32,357 nucleotides of DNA from a virus. How positions within the stretch are numbered: position 1 is the stretch's first letter; every line of letters begins with the position of its first letter. The position numbers and the translations under genes were made by a program. This document shows, piece by piece, positions 30,630 to 32,357 of this stretch. The DNA is taken from the IMG/VR virus record IMGVR_UViG_3300034375_009288, positions 1-32,357 of that record. One strand, 5' to 3'. The notes below the pieces were generated by a model. It did no database searches and was not told the origin of the DNA. It saw only the letters and a list, made by a program, of their open reading frames with translations.

Positions 30630-30658
30630 TTGACAGGCGGCGAGCGGTCTCCGATATT
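30630..30658 (+). promoter_or_regulatory. Promoter of the plus-strand early arm
   Basis: TTGACA (30630-30635), a 17-bp spacer, then GATATT (30653-30658); TATTAA two bases on is an alternative -10. It lies in an abrupt AT-rich island after the G-run tract. It lacks the GGGC/GCCC palindrome of the other promoters, so it may be controlled differently. Confidence 0.65.
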
Positions 30659-30719
30659 AATAATGTGCGTCGGGCAACACCGCTCGCCACCACCACCACC
30701 CAGAACCAGAACCAGAACC

Positions 30720-30923
30720 ATGACCACCACCACCATCAACGCGAACACCCTCGCCAAGCTGGACAAGCTTGCTGGCGACCTCGACCTCAACATCCTGGAC
30801 TTCATCGTGGCCTTGGCCGAGAACGCCCACGCCGACGAGGTGGCGATGCGATGCGAGGAGTTCGGCGGCGACGAGCGACGGGCTCTGGTCGCTCTCGACC
30901 GCATCCTGTCCTTCGGCCTGTAA
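30720..30923 (+). CDS. First early gene, unknown, 67 aa
   Basis: First gene downstream of the plus-strand promoter. The ATG follows an A/C-only leader with repeated CAC and AACCAG units and no Shine-Dalgarno. After a Thr-rich start the product is an acidic all-helical protein (ANTLAKLDKLAGDLDLNI, LDFIVALAENAHADEVAMRC, DERRALVALDRILSF). No Cys motif apart from one Cys, no signal peptide. The family is not recognised; a small host-takeover protein would fit its place. A two-hairpin element follows its stop. Confidence 0.72.
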   Translation: MTTTTINANTLAKLDKLAGDLDLNILDFIVALAENAHADEVAMRCEEFGGDERRALVALDRILSFGL

Positions 30924-30943
30924 GCCACCACCACCACCGTCTC

Positions 30944-31008
30944 GCCCCGTGTCAGCTTGACTGGCGCGGGGCTACGGCAGTGAAGGGCGGCGCAATACCG
31001 CGACCGCC
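30944..31008 (+). other. Early-region two-hairpin intergenic element, copy A
   Basis: Hairpin 1: 12-bp stem (30944-30955 with 30961-30972, two G-U pairs), loop CTTGA, no U-tract. Linker TACGGCAGTGAAG. Hairpin 2: GGCGG-CGC (30986-30993), loop AATACC, GCG-A-CCGCC (31000-31008) with one bulged A. CCCCGAGA and an A-run lead to the next ATG. Hairpin 2 is identical over 23 nt to copy B. Confidence 0.75.
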
Positions 31009-31027
31009 AGACCCCGAGACCGAAAAA

Positions 31028-31240
31028 ATGACCGCACCAAAAAACCTTCGATTCCAGCCTTCCGGCGGATTCCCCGCCTTCCACGAAGACCATGGCTCTC
31101 CAGCCGCCTGCCGCTACATTCTCGCGTCCATGCTTCGGCGGTGGCGTCGGGAAGGCGCGGACGTCAGTGGTTCCCGCGGCGTCTTCCGGGTCGCGGCTCA
31201 GGACTTCACTGGAGCCGTCTACGCCCCTGCCCGCGGCTAA
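31028..31240 (+). CDS. Early gene, unknown, 70 aa
   Basis: ATG at 31028 follows CCCCGAGACCGAAAAA, the conserved 3' edge of copy A of the two-hairpin element; the frame is open far upstream only through stop-poor GC-rich DNA. The product is basic (LRRWRREGADV) with an aromatic, Gly-rich N-terminus (FQPSGGFPAFHED) and a short strand-rich C-terminus (GVFRVAAQDFTGAVY). No membrane segment. Function unknown; small basic early proteins often bind host enzymes or nucleic acid. Confidence 0.68.
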   Translation: MTAPKNLRFQPSGGFPAFHEDHGSPAACRYILASMLRRWRREGADVSGSRGVFRVAAQDFTGAVYAPARG

Positions 31241-31252
31241 GGCAGTCAATCA

Positions 31253-31420
31253 ATGCTGCTCGCCCTCACCTACACGCTAGCCGCCGTCATCGGCGGAATC
31301 CTGTTTAGCGCTGTTCCGTTCCCCGGCGAACGCGCCGCTCGCCGTGAACGCGACCGCGCCGCCGCCTACTGCGTCATGCGGGACGGCATCCGCCGTAGCC
31401 GCAACGCCGATATCGGCTAG
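31253..31420 (+). CDS. Early gene, small single-pass membrane protein, 55 aa
   Basis: Starts 12 nt after the previous stop, behind a bare copy of the linker motif (TAAGGCAGT) without hairpins. Residues 1-22 form a transmembrane helix (LLALTYTLAAVIGGILFSAV); the rest is strongly basic (ERAARRERDRAAAYC and RRSRNADIG), so the tail should face the cytoplasm. No Shine-Dalgarno. Possible roles are membrane remodelling or superinfection exclusion, neither shown by sequence. Its end (ADIG-stop) resembles the end of the gene at 31911. Confidence 0.62.
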   Translation: MLLALTYTLAAVIGGILFSAVPFPGERAARRERDRAAAYCVMRDGIRRSRNADIG

Positions 31421-31441
31421 CCTCCCCGCCCTCCCGCCCTT

Positions 31442-31506
31442 GCCCGTGTCGCCCCGAGAGGGACACGGGCTTAGGCGGTGAGAGGCGGCGCAATACCGCG
31501 ACCGCC
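31442..31506 (+). other. Early-region two-hairpin intergenic element, copy B
   Basis: Hairpin 1: GCCCGTGTC (31442-31450) with GACACGGGC (31462-31470), a different stem sequence from copy A. Linker TTAGGCGGTGAGA. Hairpin 2 (31484-31506) repeats copy A exactly, bulged A included. ACCCGAGA and an A-rich run lead to the ATG at 31524. Confidence 0.75.
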
Positions 31507-31523
31507 AAACCCGAGAAAGAAAC

Positions 31524-31895
31524 ATGAGCGATTCTACCCTATTCCCCCGCCGCTGCGACGATTGCGTCGAAGTGATGGACCTGACCACTGAAGACCGCGC
31601 CCGCGCCTATGTTGCGCTAGTGTGCCTGGAGTCTGGCGCGCACCCACTGCATCTGACCGAAGTGGACTGCGCCGCGTTGGAGAAGGCCGGATTCGTCGAC
31701 GGCGAGGAGCCGTTCTCTATGGATTTCCTCCAGGACTGTCCGAACGTCCCCGAAGTAGTACGCCTTGCTTCTGATTTGCTGCCGCCACATCTCGACGCGC
31801 CCGAAAAGTGCTGGGCCTGCGACGGATTCGGCATCGACGCGCGGTGGGAGCGCAAGCCTTGTCTCCACTGCGACGGCGACGGCTACATCCTGTAA
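31524..31895 (+). CDS. Early gene with DnaJ-like cysteine pairs, 123 aa
   Basis: The C-terminus carries two CxxCxGxG-type units (CWACDGFG near residue 96 and CLHCDGDG near 113), the zinc-binding repeat of DnaJ-type zinc fingers; here two repeats could bind one zinc. A further CDDC sits near residue 11. The middle is acidic and helical (DRARAYVALVCLESG, PNVPEVVRLASDLL). There is no J domain. It may be a small chaperone-like or nucleic-acid-binding protein. Preceded by copy B of the two-hairpin element and a weak GAGAAAG ribosome site. Confidence 0.75.
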   Translation: MSDSTLFPRRCDDCVEVMDLTTEDRARAYVALVCLESGAHPLHLTEVDCAALEKAGFVDGEEPFSMDFLQDCPNVPEVVRLASDLLPPHLDAPEKCWACDGFGIDARWERKPCLHCDGDGYIL

Positions 31896-31910
31896 ACCCA
31901 AACCCAAAAA

Positions 31911-32126
31911 ATGACCATGGATTCCCTTCCCGAACTCCTACTTGAACTCTCAAAGGCGACTGAAGCAGCGAGCACGATTGAGTTCTTCAAAGCACAGCTA
32001 AAATCTGTCCGCGAAAATGATTCGGACCTAATCGCCGCCGAAAAGGATAGACTCGCCGACGCGCTCCACCAAGCCGGGGAGCATATCGCCGCTATGGCCA
32101 GAGAATACGGCGTGGAAATCGGCTAG
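31911..32126 (+). CDS. Early gene, coiled-coil protein, 71 aa
   Basis: Starts 15 nt after the previous stop, behind an A/C-only leader without Shine-Dalgarno. Almost the whole product is one acidic helix with heptad-like spacing (LLLELSKATEAASTIEFF, LIAAEKDRLADALHQAGEHIAAMA), suggesting dimerisation. No Cys and no membrane segment. Not recognised; a regulator or host-protein inhibitor would fit the early region. Confidence 0.68.
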   Translation: MTMDSLPELLLELSKATEAASTIEFFKAQLKSVRENDSDLIAAEKDRLADALHQAGEHIAAMAREYGVEIG

Positions 32127-32152
32127 GCTTCCCGCCCGCCCCCGATGAACCG

Positions 32153-32248
32153 ATGAAACCTACCCGAAAAGAATCACGCGCTGAGGCGATCCGTTGCGCC
32201 GCCATCGTCGCCTTCCTTCTCGCCTTCCTGATTATCTGCCCCGCATGA
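32153..32248 (+). CDS. 31-aa early membrane peptide
   Basis: A basic N-terminus (MKPTRKESRAEAIRC) is followed by one hydrophobic helix (AAIVAFLLAFLIICPA) reaching the C-terminus. This is the charge layout of a small inner-membrane phage peptide, and it could also be read as an uncleaved signal anchor. It lies 26 nt after the previous stop and is followed by copy C of the two-hairpin element. Confidence 0.55.
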   Translation: MKPTRKESRAEAIRCAAIVAFLLAFLIICPA

Positions 32249-32274
32249 GCTAGGCGCGAGCGTACTCCGCCCCA

Positions 32275-32335
32275 CCCCGTTCCGGCTCGACCGGCGCGGG
32301 GCTAGGGCAGTGAAGGGGGCCGATTCCCGGACCCC
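32275..32335 (+). other. Early-region two-hairpin intergenic element, copy C (diverged)
   Basis: Hairpin 1: 11-bp stem with one mismatch (32275-32285 with 32291-32301), loop CTCGA. Linker TAGGGCAGTGAAG. Hairpin 2: GGGG-CCG (32316-32322), loop ATTCC, CGG-A-CCCC (32328-32335). The stem differs from copies A and B, yet pairing and the bulged A are kept. CCTGAGA leads to an ATG at 32351. Confidence 0.7.
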
Positions 32336-32350
32336 GACCTGAGACAGCCC

Positions 32351-32357
32351 ATGAAAC
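32351..32357 (+). CDS. Start of a next early gene, cut by the window edge
   Basis: An ATG at 32351 stands at the position where copies A and B place their start codons, 15 nt after hairpin 2 and 6 nt after CTGAGA. Only ATG AAA is visible, so nothing can be said about the product. Confidence 0.4.

Noticed and set aside
30986-31008. The conserved 23-nt block of the two-hairpin element contains AATAC, like the core of a T7-type RNA polymerase promoter of the same length.
   Set aside because: Only five bases match, no single-subunit RNA polymerase gene is in the window, and copy C changes the sequence while keeping base pairing, which favours an RNA structure.
30041-31240. Long open frames on both strands across the 30.0-31.2 kb control region.
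   Set aside because: They exist because GC-rich repeats lack stop codons. The translated sequence is low-complexity Gly/Arg/Ala, and the promoters and short starts explain the region better.
1-32357. Searched by eye for tRNA genes, CRISPR arrays, insertion sequences, integrase/attachment sites and a lysogeny repressor.
   Set aside because: Nothing convincing was seen; absence by eye is not proof, and a tRNA scan would be needed.

Overview
The window is a piece of a GC-rich, apparently virulent double-stranded DNA phage genome with a short-tailed (podovirus-like) virion gene set. It shows a large terminase, portal, scaffold, major capsid, tail adaptor, a giant tail protein and three internal (ejection) proteins of T7-core type, plus a family A DNA polymerase. 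I see no integrase, repressor, tRNA or CRISPR array. Both window ends cut genes, so this is not the whole genome. The host cannot be named. A lipoprotein-like lysis gene suggests a Gram-negative-type envelope. Leaderless-looking promoters and few Shine-Dalgarno sites suggest a host lineage that tolerates non-SD starts, such as the Deinococcus group; that is inference.

Layout. Plus-strand left arm (2-6655): a truncated C5-cytosine methyltransferase, a small zinc-knuckle protein, a terminator, a strong promoter with an abutting palindrome, an alpha/beta hydrolase, a 32-aa membrane peptide, an SF1 helicase, family A DNA polymerase, a small unknown protein, a possible ssDNA-binding protein, a Cas4/RecB-like nuclease and a 37-aa basic ORF. 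Most junctions overlap by 1-22 nt, as in a translationally coupled operon. Minus-strand late arm (30367 down to 6630), in transcription order: small unknown gene, TerL, portal, exported small protein, CxxC-rich protein, scaffold, capsid, tail adaptor, tail protein, giant tail protein, three ejection proteins with a 51-aa gene among them, a two-gene lysis-like pair, a metallophosphoesterase, RuvC-like resolvase and an unknown gene. The two arms converge and overlap at about 6.63-6.66 kb. Plus-strand right arm (30.6 kb to the end): short, mostly unrecognised genes typical of an early region. If the genome is circular or permuted, this arm may read on towards the left arm, giving one divergent point near 30.4-30.6 kb and one convergent point near 6.65 kb.

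Regulation is the most unusual part. Five promoters share a palindrome laid over the -10 box (consensus GGGCAY-TATAMT-GCCC) with a -35 box 16-17 bp upstream. Four of them lie so close to the start codon that the mRNA should be leaderless or nearly so. The early arm carries three copies of a two-hairpin intergenic unit whose second hairpin keeps a bulged A while its stem sequence changes, as expected of a selected RNA structure. The divergent control region holds a 37-bp tandem repeat with a near-palindromic core and a long G-run tract. The only strong Shine-Dalgarno I noticed belongs to the capsid gene, and it sits inside an inverted repeat.

Replication and recombination functions seen are polymerase with proofreading, SF1 helicase, possible SSB, Fe-S nuclease and RuvC. 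No primase, DnaB-type helicase, RNA polymerase or endolysin was recognised; they may lie outside the window.
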